NCBI GenBank assembly: GCA_002682825.1
Contig: NOKP01000007.1
Location: 434,001-498,000, forward strand
Length of the DNA stretch: 64,000 nucleotides
From: Neonectria sp. B-13
Lineage: Eukaryota; Ascomycota; Sordariomycetes; Hypocreales; Nectriaceae
Reading direction: 5' to 3'
Part shown: piece after piece, positions 11,817-23,908 of the stretch
Position numbering within the stretch: position 1 is the first letter of the stretch
How the letters are laid out: every line of letters begins with the position of its first letter
Translations under genes and position numbers: made by a program
Notes under the pieces: model-generated
What the model was told of the DNA's origin: nothing
Databases searched by the model: none
What the model saw: the letters and a program-made list of their open reading frames with translations, nothing else

Positions 11817-12585
11817 TGTTGTTGATATTGGTATTATTGAATTGAAGCTCGGTCGTATAAAGCAGTTGGAACAAGAGCGAGAGCGAGAGCGAGGTTGAGG
11901 TTGAAGTAGGGCGTGTCAAGCGAGAGATAGGACAGCCACTTAGTTGAACCACAACGCAAGTATTCGTATTTTAGGTTGGTTGCGAAAGGACAAGAGACAG
12001 GAAATAGAGAAGGCTTCTTAGGAAACGGCGGGAACGTGGGATATTAATAAATGACTTGCTGAACCAGAGGCTTGGGGCCAGCGACAGACAAGATGACGGC
12101 GTTTTATTACGGCTGGGCAACGAGGTACTGGACTACTGGCGCCTTTGCAGGCGCCCCCGGAGGCTGTGGGTCGAGACGAGGAGCCCCCTGACGCCCCGTT
12201 CAGCCAAGGGCGACCGGGACCAGCACGGACAAGGGGCTATGATCCCTGTAGGCCAAGACCCTGGTTTTCTGAATCCGAGGTTGAGTGGGTGCTGAAGGCG
12301 GGAGTGAAGTCGGAGTCGGAGTCAGAGCGAGCGAGCGAGACAGCCAGGGAGCCAGTGGCCCACCACGTCCTGCGACGGCCTCTATGCATGCATCCACGGG
12401 GGCGTTGGGCGGCTGAGACACTCCAGCGAATCCTGTCTCCCTCGAGTGTGACACTATCCAGATGCGTCGAATGGCGGTGCTGAGTTGCCTACATAGGCTG
12501 ACGAGGCATTGTCTTGCCAGGTGAACACACTTTGCGTGGTGCATGCTTCTGGATCTGGTCCTCTGATGGGTGCCATGCCGGTGTC

Positions 12586-12634
12586 CATCTGCATCTGCGT
12601 CTGCATCTGCGTCTGCATCTGCGTCTGCATCTGC
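12586..12634. repeat. CATCTG/CGTCTG microsatellite
   Basis: About eight tandem 6-bp units alternating CATCTG and CGTCTG. On the minus strand this reads as an Asp-Ala run inside a spurious frame. Confidence 0.85.
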
Positions 12635-15600
12635 CTTGTGCATCAGCGGTACCTAGCAGGCAGTGCTGTTGCTATCTCGCTACCTCGAAGGCGTCTTAGG
12701 CCGGGCCTCGCCGTGATGCCGTGATGCCGGATTCGGGGCTGTCGAGTGCAGCGGTGGAGAGACCCGGCCCTATCCATGACGTTTCTTGCGTGTTTAGGCT
12801 CGGTTCGTCCGCCGTCTAAGAACACGAGCTTCGAGAGCTGTGGGTGCGCTCTGGAACTATTGCTGGCGACGGTACGGAGTACGAGGCATCTGGAACTATC
12901 AGTGTGCATCTGCTGATGACGAAAGCCGCCCCTCGTGTTGCTCCCGGCCATATTGAGACGGCAGGCGTGGTGCAGTCCTGTCACAGGCGGTCCCCAGCAA
13001 CGCCAACCAGATAGCCGCAGGGCCTGGTGATCGGCTCGTTCCTCCACCTCCCCTCCCCTCCATCACGGTGTCCACATGGCGAGTGACATTCTGACAGACG
13101 AGACAGGCTCGTGGTCAAAGCATGGAGGGGGCATCTGCGATACGAGGTCCGTATTCTGCCTTCCGAATGTAGATTTCATGCTTCAATTTTCGTGCGGTGT
13201 CCGTGAAAGCCGCCCACCGAGATGGTTGGTGTAAGTGGTAGCGTTTCGTGACCTCCCTGTGTTGATGCATCGGGACAGAAGGGCAACAAGCTAGGAGGAT
13301 GCCTCAGGTGTCAGGCTTTTTGGTGGGTTATTTGCCAATAGCCGACCGACTAGATACGTTAGGTAGGCCGATCTTTTCCCCGTTTCCGACAATATCAAGT
13401 CCATCGGCATACCACAGTTCACTTGGCACTATTCGTACTTCGTACACAGGTAAAATCGGGGGGGAAATAACATCCGAAAAAGAAGTATCAGAGAGTCTCG
13501 AGCTTCCAGCAGTGAGTGTTGGAGAGGTTTGCAGGCCATCCACTCTGCAATCTACCTGACCAACTAACGTGTGCCGTCAGCGCCGAGTAGCTTAGCCACC
13601 CCTGCTACTCCCCGCCGCGTTTGGCCCGATGAGGAAACGCCGCCAAGATGGGTGGAACGCCGAGTCTCCGCCAAAGAAAGCATTCAAAGCCCTAGGGCCC
13701 TCTCTGGACTGTGGACAGGCCAGGGCCCGTTACGTCGCGCCCGTTCATGCATTGCACTGAGAGGCCCTGCTGGGGGCAGCGCTGGGGAGCCCGGGTTATT
13801 GACGTGCACCGCCCAATGGCCTGGAGAACCTGGGTTCTGGTTGGCCAACTTGGTACAGAGAGCTGTCGTTGCCCTATGGCGGGTGGAGTCGTTGAGGTCG
13901 CCGGCTGCTGGACGCACTGGGCAGACAGATGCACCGAAGGCAAGGGAATCCCAGACAAAACGACCAAGAGGCATCAGATCTCTGTCTGCGCTCTGGACTT
14001 GTCCCTGCTGACCTCTACATACTTAGTAAACTCTTATCGCCCATCGCCCTCGCCGTGTTGGCGCCGTTAACTATGTTGCCCCCCGTCCTCGTATCACTAC
14101 GAGCTGCTGTGCCTCCTTGGCCATTCCCCATTTCCCCGTTCGCCATCTCGCCTCTTTGCCTCAGCGAGGGTCCTCACCTATTTAGGTGGAGAAATGCTAT
14201 CTGTCTTGGTAACGCCGAGCCAAAGAAGTCAGTCGCCGGGCCGGGGAGCCTGAAGAGCGAGAACACGAGAGAGTAATTCGCTATGGTCCCTTGGCGTAGG
14301 TCACCGCGAGCTGCACGCTGGGCGGTGTCGTTCTGTCGCCAATTCAAACCACCGTATCCGACCGTCCTTGGCTTCCAGTAGTCCCTGAAAGTAGTAGGCT
14401 CTAGACCTCTGGGCGCTGTTGCCAGGTGTTGCTGAGAGATGAGAACTGAGGCCTTATCTTCGCGGCTGGTGTTAGCGGCTTCTTGGTCTTCATAGCCTGG
14501 TCTTGGTATTCCAGGCCCCCCAAAGGCACAAGCCAAGTCACAACTTCTAGCCTCCATCCTGTTAGCGGACGACTGGTTGCCTGTTGGTGCAGTTCCGGCG
14601 ACTACACAGGACCCCCCCCCACTGGGCTGTACTTGTACTGTAGTATTGCATGATGCATTGCAGTATGGGCCGGGGGGTGTCTCTGAGCGTGTCTGAAGGT
14701 GTCTGGAGATGTCTGAAGGCGGCTGGGAGTAAGACGGATAGGGAGGGTGAGCTTGGGGTGCGGAAGGGTCCCTGGCCCGGTCACTGCCGAATCCAATCAC
14801 CTGCCCAGCACTCGCCTGGTCTCACCATCCCTGGGCTCTCCCAAGTCCCAAGTTCCAACATGAGGATGCAGATTAGCATGCACAGCGCTACGTATGATTC
14901 CATCCCATCCATCGCCACGGATTCTCTCTCCCTCCCTGTTACGCTGTTCCACATCTCCACCCCGCCCGCCTCAAACCCGCCCGCTCTGGACCCTCGACTC
15001 GACACTCGGCCGGGCTCGACGTCACCCTCGGTCCCTCTCTCGCTCGTTCCTTGCCGGATCGACGCGAGCACTTGGGCACGAGGCCACAAACACTGCCCAA
15101 AATAAATCCCAAATCTTTGCCATCACGACCTTCATTCCGTCCATTACCCGGCCCAGGCCGTTTAGCTTTGCGCTAGACACCGGGCCTCGCTCAGGACCGT
15201 TTTCTAATTTTATTCTTCTTCTTGGCCAACCTGGGTTAGGCTCTTGGCACCAGGTCACTATGGCAGTGATCTGCGACAGCAGACGGAAGACGGAAGACGG
15301 AAGTGCCGTTTGTCGCCGTATCGGTGAATTCTTTGTTCCTTTAGGGGTTCGGGCGGTCCATGGGGGCCTTTCCCTCCACTGCGAGGCATTGCGGCCGGGA
15401 GGGTGGGTGAGGATGGCTGCTGACAGGTCGCCGAACTCTCCATGATCCCATCCCAGCTTACGCTTCCTGTCTCCCTGTCTTGTCTCCCTGTCTCTCAAGC
15501 CTTCAAGCATCCCGCACGGCCACACTCTCGCGAATCGCGTTGCCTCCCGCCCCTCACTTATGCAACGTGCGATCTTGGGGGCATTGCCGCATTGGAAGCC

Positions 15601-18124
15601 CTTGGAGCCATGGAGAGCACATGGTTGGACGGGTGAGTCGGGGACCCTCCTTGCTGGCTGCTTGCTGCTGGCTTGCCTGCAACGCAGTGACGGTCCTGTC
15701 ACTTTAACGCGTCAGCAAGTCTGTCAGTCTGTTTGCATGCGTCCGCCAATGCTGACAGCTGCTGACAACAAGAACCTACGGTAATTACTCTATCTTGTCC
15801 GTTTGCCAGCTTCCAGTCGCAGCCATGTCTGACTCCCTATTCACCGCCCCTCGACCCGGAAATCCCATTGACCGATTATGTTTCACCATGCAGCAGCCCC
15901 ATGCGATTCTTTTGTCTTCCCTCTCAATTTTGTGTGGGATTGGGATTCCGGATGCGCTTGGCTGCCTCACCCTCACAGCCTGAGACAGCGTACCGTAAGT
16001 CTGCGACCGGCTTGACACTCAACAGTCGATCCTCTGAAATCCTTTTCCTGTCTTGGGTTTGATTTTCCAAACCCGTACCGCCCTGACCTTGCAGACTGAC
16101 CTTCCGCATTCATTCCGCACCGAAAGCGGGGGAATCAAGAGCAGATCCCCGATATCCTATACCATGGAGTATGGAGGATTGGAGGAACTCTTGTTCGGAG
16201 ACAGACCCCGCGGACTCTTCTCGGTCAAAGCCGATCCCTCTTCAGATCTCGGCTCATCGCTGATATCCGTCTTTTACTACGGATACTCTTCTTGCTACTC
16301 CTCCAAGGCGAATCGCTGATGCCATCCCCCTGCTTCGAAACTAACCCCTGAGTTTCAGAATACCAACAGCATCATCGAACCACATTGGCCCGTCTACAAC
16401 TGCACAATGCAACTCCAAACCGCCAAGCGGCGATCATACCGCGCGATTTTCTTCCCCTCGAAACGTTGATTGACAGCCATCAAGCAGAAAGCGGCAGGTA
16501 GTCCATGGCAAGGACCACAAGGGGACCACAAGAAACCGAAAATCAACTCCACCATGTAGATACGAGACGAAAATCGCCTCCACTCGACACGAGACGATCG
16601 CTTCCGGTCCCCTTTTTTCACTTCCCCTCGTCCAACCAACTCTCCATAACCCCCCGGTGGACTACCATCCCGGTCTACGAGATTGACATACATTGTTCCC
16701 ACCATTACCATCAAGTCCATGGCTATCATGACGCCATGGCAATCCCCTCTCGGTTTTCTTCAGTCGCCCCGGTGTGATGCCCAATAAGCCAGGTTGGGTG
16801 ACAAGAATTCGGCTTGCGGCGGATGGCAGCATTCAGGTATCCAGCCACGTTCCCATTCAGATTTCCGGGGTCCAGATCCGTATGGGCTGGTATGGTAATC
16901 GGAATTGGGATGCGCGGGATGTGTCCCCGCGTCTGTGACGGAAGTTCCACGACGGGTCATCGATCAGCACTTAGACTACACAACAGCTGATCCTCACAAT
17001 GCCTTGAAACGTCGCTTCGCCAAAGTTATGGCCCGACGACGAACAAGATACTTGTCCTCGCCGACCATTGTTGTTTCCACCTTTTTGAACGATTTGCAAA
17101 GGCCTGTTGATCGTGATCTCTCGGCGTCTATCCGGGATGGGGCTCCTCCGTCGAGAATATATTGCCCTGTGGTTGGTTGGTCTTCAACGGGGCATTGACG
17201 AGGGATCGGCATGGTCCTTGGCCAACACAAAGCACTCTGTACAAGACTTCCAAGTGAGGATCATCCCCCGCCAACACAAAGTTGGGATGGAATGACTCTG
17301 GTCCCCTCAGCACCTCATCCCGCCGAGAGTTGGAATATATATGAAACCGGTATCGTGCGCCTTGGTATTCCAGGGACACCGGGCTGCACTGAACTCTAGT
17401 CAACAGGCCACCGAGTTGTTTCCTCAATCCCCGTGAACTGTTTGAGGGAAATGAGGTTCCCGCCAACGCCAAATTTCATCTCGTATTATTGTCAACACAA
17501 GACCGTGGTGCAGCTGAGGAATGTCAGAAAGTTTAGACTCGTGCGGATAACTTGTTCCACGACAGAACGGGCTTCTCGTCGTCCCACATTTTTCGCCTGG
17601 TACAGCATGGCCTGTGGATACCCCATTCCGTTCCAGCGGTAACGAATGCGGGGTACTTTTGACGGCGGCCAACGTTGTTTGTGTGACAGTAACTCATGAG
17701 GCCGCGATTCATCCTCAAGAGATGGTCGTGTAGCTTTATAAGCAGCTGTCAATAGCAGAGTTATCGTGCTGTCAGAATTTTGAGAATCTCGCGCCACTTT
17801 ATTTCATGCTGCTTCCTGGGACCTGCAGTTTCCGCTCTCGAGACGTCCCTTTCTGCCTTCCAGAAGAGCTCTGATGCGCCTCATGACTTCCCGCCTGGCC
17901 TGAGACGGCGTGTAAGACGACGTTAAGGGTGCACAACTCCACTTCAGTCCCCGGGAAACGGCCGACTCAACCCATTATTTCGGTATTGTTCGAGTCCTCA
18001 TGAACTGGACATTTGATCATTCCCACCACGAACGTGATAACGTGAACAACTGTCACTTCGCGGGGTTATCGAAAATATGTGAGGACACTGCCATGGATAC
18101 AGATATCCACCGACGACCCCTCCT

Positions 18125-18130
18125 TATAAA
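18125..18130 (+). promoter_or_regulatory. TATA box of the dehydrogenase gene
   Basis: TATAAA lies about 100 bp before the ATG at 18228, a spacing compatible with a fungal core promoter. It is supported only by sequence and position. Confidence 0.4.
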
Positions 18131-18227
18131 CCTCGGTTCTACAGCTCGTTGCATAACACGATTTCGTAGATTTTTGACTGTCTAGAACCCGTGTAAACTC
18201 ATATGATCAGTATACCGCTCAGACACG

Positions 18228-19411
18228 ATGGCCGCGCAAGATTACAAGTTCGAGGGCTGGCTTGGCCTGGATTCGCAGTCCGTCCAGGGCAACATGGTCT
18301 GGCGTGAGTTTGAGCCGAAGCCGTGGGAAGAGACCGACGTCGATATCCAGGTCACGCACAGTGCCATCTGCGGCACTGATATCCACATGCTACGCAGCGG
18401 CTGGGTGAGAAAATCACCATTCATGCAGCTATGAGACGACCAGTACTGATGAAGCCACAGGGTGAAGTCCCGTACCCTATCTGCGTCGGCCACGAAATCG
18501 TCGGCATTGCCGTGCGAGTGGGCACCCAGGTCGAGGGCGGCATCAAGGTCGGCGACCGCGTAGGCGTGGGTTCGCAAAACGACTCGTGTCTCGGCCGTCA
18601 AGGCGAGTGCGAGGAGTGCGCGGCAGGTCTGGAGAGCTACTGCGCCAAGGTGGTGATAACGTACGGCTCGACACACTACAACGGCGGCAAGGCCATGGGT
18701 GGCCACGCCACGCACCATCGGTGCCCGTCGCACTTCGTCGTCAAGATCCCCGACGGCCTGGCCTCGGAGCACGCGGCGCCGATGCTGTGCGGCGGGCTGA
18801 CGCTATACGCGCCGCTCAAGCACCACGCATGCGGGCCGGGGAAGAAGGTCGGCATCGTCGGCGTGGGCGGGCTGGGGCACTTCGGGGTGTTGTTTGCGAA
18901 GGCGCTTGGGGCTGAAAAGGTGGTGGGGATATCGAGGAGTGCGAGTAAGAGGGATGAGGTATTGAAGATGGGGGCGGATGAGTATATTGCCACCGAGGAC
19001 GACGCGGATTGGGCAAAGAAGAACGACAAAAGTCTAGATCTCATCATCTCGACGCTGTCATCCTCCAAGGTATGTCAATTACCTCCTTCGGACACCCGCA
19101 CAACTAACCGCCCCCCATAGATCCCGATCCAGGATTACCTCAACCTGCTCAGGACAGACGGCACGTTCGTTCAGGTGGGCAACCCCGACGACGGCGGGTA
19201 CAACGTGCACGCAATCACGCTCATCATGCGGCGCATCAAGTTCACGGGATCGAGCACGGGGTCGCCGCGGGAGATTGCCGAGATGCTGCAGTTGGCGGTG
19301 GACAAAGGGGTGCGGCCGTGGGTACAACAGCGGCCGATGGCTGAGGCGAACCAGGCGATCGTGGACATGGAGGCCGGGAAGGCGCGGTATCGCTATGTGT
19401 TGACTAACTGA
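18228..19411 (+). CDS. zinc-dependent alcohol dehydrogenase (CAD/ADH6 type)
   Basis: Predicted exons: 18228-18404, 18461-19069, 19121-19411; 358 aa, GT-AG introns of 56 and 51 bp. Medium-chain dehydrogenase of the cinnamyl-alcohol-dehydrogenase group, which reduces aldehydes to alcohols with NADP(H) in the cytosol. Catalytic-zinc ligands are seen in SAICGTDIHM and VGHEIVGI. Structural-zinc cysteines follow in CLGRQGECEECAAGLESYC. The Rossmann motif GIVGVGGLGHFGV is followed by a basic-residue position (SRSASKR) that suggests NADP preference. Length is normal for the family (about 350-360). The second intron interrupts the cofactor domain right after STLSSSK. The upstream region is long and gene-free, which would allow complex regulation. 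The substrate cannot be told from sequence. Confidence 0.9.
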
Positions 19412-19498
19412 ACTGGAGTGTTTGTGATGGGTTCGGGGAGTTTACAGTCGGCTGTGAGTTAGGAGTACGATGATGATATGGAATTTACTAAATACTCA

Positions 19499-19915
19499 TT
19501 ATTCAGGGGGGAACACTCTTGGCCGAATAATCGTGATCTCTTCCACGGAATCTAACCTCATCGAGCTGACTCTGGAACAGAATATGAGTAAGTAATCGGC
19601 ACTGCACCGAAATACCATCGTTTCCTGCGATGGCACTCACCCGTCGCAAATGGCACAGGGAGCTGTTCCTGTTCGCTGCGGCTTCAATCGGAAGATGGAC
19701 AGCTTGCGCCTCAGCCAGCGCTGGTTCCTCGCTTGCATCTTCTCGCAACGAAGACAGATCGTCCTTTTGAACATGGGGTTCGATCCGTCCACGCCGTGTT
19801 TTAATTGGATATAAGCGTTAGGCCTGAACTCGTAGACGGTGGTACACGGGTTGCCATAGACGTCGCCGTGGTTGGAGCAGCAGGAAGGGCAGTGGTCTTG
19901 AACGGGGGTGCACAT
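19499..19915 (-). CDS. small Cys-rich protein with three CxxC pairs
   Basis: Predicted exons (minus): 19915-19641 and 19571-19499; 115 aa. The open frame appears to stop at TGA after CAICDG, but that TGA lies inside a good donor (GG|GTGAGT). Splicing a 69-bp intron ending TTCCAG restores a frame to a downstream TAA (C-terminus RPRVFPPE). CPSC (9-12), CLRC (54-57) and CAIC (87-90) suggest zinc binding; the middle is basic (ARNQRWLRRKL). I do not recognise a named family. A further 5' exon is possible: an open frame upstream to 20064 carries a GC-type donor-like site near 19986. The gene converges on the dehydrogenase with 87 bp between stops. Confidence 0.55.
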
Positions 19916-21193
19916 TTTGTGCGGTATCTAGCTTCTAAACAGTGTTGGCCAGCCATAGGTAATGAACCAGTTCGACCCTCATACTTGCCTCTGTTATGTT
20001 GAGTATTGTACTGCGAGTTGGGCGTCGGGTTGGGAGTTGAGGGGGAAACAGGCCGCCGCCGCAAAGAGTTTTCAAGGAGCGGGGGAAACGAGAAAACAAC
20101 ACGATCAGCGTTCCATTGTTCGTGTTAAACCCGGCATCTTCAGCAGGGTGACGTCGCTCGCTCAGTCATTGTCTCCTGATTCGACGCCCTACTGTCCCAT
20201 CGCCCAGTCACGTCAACCCGTCCGGTCGGGTGCGGATGGACCGTTGGTTGAGCGGCACGTTGCAGCTTCCCTGAAGATCTTCAAAATATTACAGCTACGT
20301 GTATGTCGAATTGCCGCGACAGATACGGAGTTGTCGTACTTCCACCCGCCTCTGGAATCTGGTTCTTCACAGGTATCTCTTTGTGGAATTACAACTGCCT
20401 TCAAAACAACTCCCATTAGTCAACGCAGTTACCGTACTGTCGCAATCCTTCTCCGGGGGGGGTGTCCACTATATCTCGCGAAAAACTAGAAGACGACATC
20501 GAAGCTACTATTCATAGTAGCAATAACGCGGCTCCATTTTATTAGTGGCGGCTACCGTTCATCCCAACCGGCCCTGACGTGTAAATTCCCCGCAATGGAC
20601 CCCTCGGAAATTATCGTCATTGTCCGAGCCAATGCTCACTGCCCATCACCACCATTTTCAGCCAACTTGCATCTTCCACTACCCTAGACCAAAGCCAAGA
20701 TCAACACTCAACAGCGCACTGTGCCTTGCTTCCACCATGGTCACCGCCTTCGAGGGTTCGCGGGTGACCAGTCACATCGATCCGTAACTGGGTCTTTGTT
20801 CGAACCTGAGGTTGCGTTGCACGATTTCGCGTCGTCTGGGTTTGCCTTTCCAATGAACGGTCCTGGGATGCGGTGATCGCCGCGCCTGTCCAAGGCAGGT
20901 CAGGTCGCGAGGCTGCATTGCATGACACCGGTGTGACTGGCCTATTTGGGACAGGTTGGTTGTGTCGTTGCACCGACGACTGCGAAGTACATATATCGTG
21001 TCCTCGCCTCCTACCCCGTGCTTGCAGTGGACAGAGCAGACTACTATACCATCAGCGTCACCACCGGCCCATTCACCACTGCAGCCAGCCTCTTGCGTCG
21101 TCCGCCGTGAGAACTCACCTCACCTCACCTCGCCTCGCCTCGACGTGATACCCTTCTTCCCCTCACCGACGTCATCAGCACCAACAGGCAACC
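19916..21193. other. intergenic, promoter side of the sirtuin
   Basis: 1.3 kb with no supported gene. It may contain a 5' exon of the small Cys-rich gene (to about 20064). Just before the sirtuin ATG is a short tandem array of CTCACCTC/CGCCTC units (about 21115-21142). Confidence 0.5.
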
Positions 21194-22254
21194 ATGGCCC
21201 CGCACAACGACGTCGATGCCTTCCACGAGGCCCTCCGCTCCAGCAAGCGCATCCTCGCCCTCTGCGGCGCTGGGCTCTCGGCCTCGTCCGGCCTGCCGAC
21301 TTTCCGCGGCGCCGGTGGCCTCTGGCGCAACCACGAGGCAACGCAGCTGGCCACCATGAACGCCTTCCGCACCGATCCCGGCCTCGTCTGGCTCTTCTAC
21401 GGCTACCGTCGTCACATGTCCCTGGGCGCCGATCCCAATCCTGCCCATCATGCGCTCGCTGCCCTGGCCCGTCAGAACAAGGACTTCCTGTGTCTAACGC
21501 AGAACGTCGACAGTGAGTGCCATCCATGCCATGTTCTCCGTGTAAACCCAGTAAGAAATGCTGACCAACACGCCCAAGACCTTTCGCAGCGCGCAGATCA
21601 CCCGCCGGAGCAGCTGCGCACCCTCCACGGCTCCCTCTTCGACATCAAGTGCTCAAACGCAGTTTGCGGTTGGATTCAGCATGACAACTACGACGATCCA
21701 TTCTGCCCGGCCCTCGCCCCAGCCTCGGTGGATGTACCTCCTGGTGAAAAGCTCCCACTGCTCGACCCTTACCATCGCATCAAGCACGTCACTGAGGAAG
21801 AGATTCCCAAGTGCCCTTCATGCGGCAAGGGGTTGCAGCGGCCAGGTGTGGTGTGGTTTGGTGAGAGTCTGGACGCGGAGATGTTGGATGGCGTGAACAC
21901 CTGGATGTACCAGGGAAAGCTGGTCCGTATTTCCCTGAGATTCCTACCCGAACGCTCGCGAAGAGTGTCGCATGATCAATTCGTCAAAAGCTGACCGTTT
22001 CGCAGGACATGATGTTCGTCATTGGCACGTCGGCTAAGGTATGGCCAGCAGCGGGCTACATCGCGCGCGCCAAGGGGCTGGGAGCCCGCGTCGTCACCAT
22101 CAATCCGGACGCGGAGAACGAGGAAGAGATGGCCAAGGTGCAATCCGGCGACTTTGCCTTTGGCCAAGACGCCGCTGAGTATTTGCCGCTGCTGCTAGAG
22201 CCGGTGATTGGGAAGCTCCCAGAAGAGAAGAAGTTCGACAGCGCCCCTTCATGA
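21194..22254 (+). CDS. NAD-dependent protein deacylase, SIRT5-like sirtuin
   Basis: Predicted exons: 21194-21512, 21579-21922, 22006-22254; 303 aa. Splicing the first intron to an acceptor at AAG gives QNVDN-LSQRA, the conserved sirtuin NAD/substrate motif. Also seen: GAGLSASSGLPTFRG (25-39), catalytic H123 in RTLHG, the zinc cysteines CSNAVC and CPSC, GVVWFGE, and FVIGTSAKVWPAA. FYGYRR contains Y69 and R72 in the YxxR arrangement that class III sirtuins (SIRT5) use to bind succinyl, malonyl or glutaryl-lysine, so desuccinylase/demalonylase activity is more likely than simple deacetylation. There is no clear mitochondrial presequence, so the location is unresolved. The last intron falls between GKL and DMMFVIG. 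Confidence 0.9.
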
Positions 22255-22864
22255 TCGGTGCTGAGGGATACAAAGCGAGGCTGTCACCTTGGTCGAGTCC
22301 ACAGGATTGATTGAGAACTTAGAGTGTTGGTTTGCCAGTGTACTCTCCAAACATGTATTTTCTAGCAAGCGAAAAGGGCAGGCCCATCATGCTTGACAGA
22401 TGCCTAGCCGTAGTCACCGATGGTGAAGTACTGTGTAGGTAGTAGGGAATTGTGGTTTACGGTGTTAAGAAACGATTTAGTTGAAGAATATAGCTCATTA
22501 AAGCCGATATGTTTCCCGAGCAATGTCTTATCCACACACTTGAGGATACTGATGAGTTTTGTAGCTGAGGTGAAGTGTTTTGGAGGGGCAATCACTTTAG
22601 GCAAGATGCCGGCTTCACCGAAAAAAGCCCGAGCTCCAGAGTGACGTCTGTCTCGGCAGAGTTTCCCCTCCAGGCCGTCAGACCAACCAAAGCACTAAAC
22701 ACCAGGACCAAGTTCCCACCAAACACCATCACCAGCCCAGCCATCCAACTCCCGCAACCTCCCGACGCCTCAAACCCACCGTCTACCGAACCGAATCCCA
22801 CTGCGAATCCTCCTCCTCCTCCTCCTCCTCCTCCTCCGTGCGAAGACAAAAGAAACCACCCACC
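22255..22864. other. intergenic spacer
   Basis: About 610 bp between tandem genes. The 3' part is a Pro-codon-rich leader with a (CTC)n run at 22808-22836, right before the CWC16-family start. No gene was seen. Confidence 0.6.
22808..22836 (+). repeat. (CTC)n microsatellite in 5' leader
   Basis: About nine tandem CTC units within the presumed 5' untranslated leader, ending about 30 bp before the chosen ATG. Confidence 0.8.
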
Positions 22865-23908
22865 ATGCAAGGCTTCAACATGGGACGCTACGTCCCCCCG
22901 GACGTCGAGGGCACCACGTCCGGCAACCGCCTCCACGGAAAACACGCCCTCGGCGCGCGCGCCTCCAAGCTCGCGTCCCACGGCGCCCTCACCGTGCGCT
23001 TCGAGCTCCCCTTTGCCGTGTGGTGCGCCTCCTGCCCGCGGCCCACCGTCATCGGCCAGGGCGTGCGCTTCAACGCCCAGAAGCGCCGCGTCGGCAGCTA
23101 CCACTCCACGCCCGTCTGGGCCTTCCGCTTCCGCCACGCCGACTGCGGCGGCGACATTGAGATCCGCACCGACCCGCAGAACACGGCCTACGTCGTCATC
23201 GAGGGCGCCGCCAAGCGCGACACGGGCGAGGACCGCGCCGAGGCCGGCACCGTCATCCTCACCGACCAGGAGCGTGACGCCCTGCGCAAGAATGCGTTTG
23301 CGAAGCTCGAGAAGACCATCGCCGACCGCGAGCAGCTGAAGCAGGCGACGGAGCGCATCGATGACCTGGCCGAGGCGTCGGCGCGCCACTGGGACGACCC
23401 GTATACGCAGAACCAGAAGCTGCGTCGCACATTCCGGGCGGAGCGCAAGAAGCGCGAGAGCACCGCCGTGGCGACGGAGGGCCTCAAGGACCGCATGAGC
23501 CTAGGGATCGACCTCTTACCGGCAACCGAAGAAGACGCCCGCCGCGCCGCCCTAATCGACTTTGGTGCCGCGGACGACGCCGCTCGGGACCGCGCACTCT
23601 CAAAACCCCTGTTCGGCGGCGGCAGCTCCAACAAGAAGCACAAGACTTCGTCAAAGGGAGCCATGCTCAAGTCCGAGAAAGAGGCGTCGCGGAGGAAGGA
23701 ATCCCTGGTGTCAGAGCTCATCGGCAACACCCGGGCAGCCCAGGACCCCTTCTTGCGGGATACTCGAGCTGGAGAAAGTAAGCCGTCGGCCAGGCTGCCA
23801 GGCGTGAAGCGAAAACGCACGCTGCAGGAAGATGCAGCTCCAGCCCCAAAGCTACTCGTGCAGGAGGCGAGTATCTCAACTGGACTGGTCAATTACGACT
23901 CGGATTAA
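22865..23908 (+). CDS. CWC16/YJU2-family protein (CCDC130-like)
   Basis: Single exon, 347 aa. The start at 22865 was chosen over an ATG 27 bp upstream because MQGFNMGRYVPPDVEG is the invariant N-terminus of the CCDC130 (YJU2B) branch and the context CACCATGC is good. The N-terminal half is the conserved CWC16 domain: LPFAVWCASCPRPTVIGQGVRF, a zinc-type CxxC, the RVGSYHSTPVWAFRFRHADCGG block, and IEIRTDPQNTAYVVIEGA. The C-terminal half is charged coiled-coil, ending with a basic KHKTSS and PGVKRKRTLQ region that may be nuclear-localising. Family members associate with the spliceosome: YJU2/Cwc16 acts at the first catalytic step, and the CCDC130 branch is less characterised. It converges on UBC8 downstream. 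Confidence 0.88.
   Translation: MQGFNMGRYVPPDVEGTTSGNRLHGKHALGARASKLASHGALTVRFELPFAVWCASCPRPTVIGQGVRFNAQKRRVGSYHSTPVWAFRFRHADCGGDIEIRTDPQNTAYVVIEGAAKRDTGEDRAEAGTVILTDQERDALRKNAFAKLEKTIADREQLKQATERIDDLAEASARHWDDPYTQNQKLRRTFRAERKKRESTAVATEGLKDRMSLGIDLLPATEEDARRAALIDFGAADDAARDRALSKPLFGGGSSNKKHKTSSKGAMLKSEKEASRRKESLVSELIGNTRAAQDPFLRDTRAGESKPSARLPGVKRKRTLQEDAAPAPKLLVQEASISTGLVNYDSD

Larger units (their letters stand above)
11817..18227. other. 6.4 kb gene-free region
   Basis: The longest gap in the window. Several GC-rich frames of 100-225 codons exist on both strands (for example 14174-14800 and 15022-15702 minus), but they overlap each other, are Pro/Arg/Ser-biased and show no domain. I treat them as chance. 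It contains a hexanucleotide microsatellite at 12586-12634 and a TATA box near 18125, just before the dehydrogenase gene. Long untranslated leaders or non-coding transcripts are possible but not visible. Confidence 0.5.

Noticed and set aside
12200..12643. minus-strand frame with an Asp-Ala repeat
   Set aside because: The repeat is simply the CATCTG/CGTCTG microsatellite read in frame.
14174..14800. 208-codon minus-strand frame
   Set aside because: Low-complexity start, no motif, no splice-site support, and no neighbour context.
15022..15702. 226-codon minus-strand frame
   Set aside because: Pro/Arg/Ser/Gly-biased, overlaps several frames of similar length on the other strand, and has no domain; long open frames are expected by chance at this GC content.
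19771..19785. GGTTCGATCC, resembling a tRNA T-arm
   Set aside because: It lies inside the small Cys-rich gene and no acceptor, D or anticodon arms can be paired around it.
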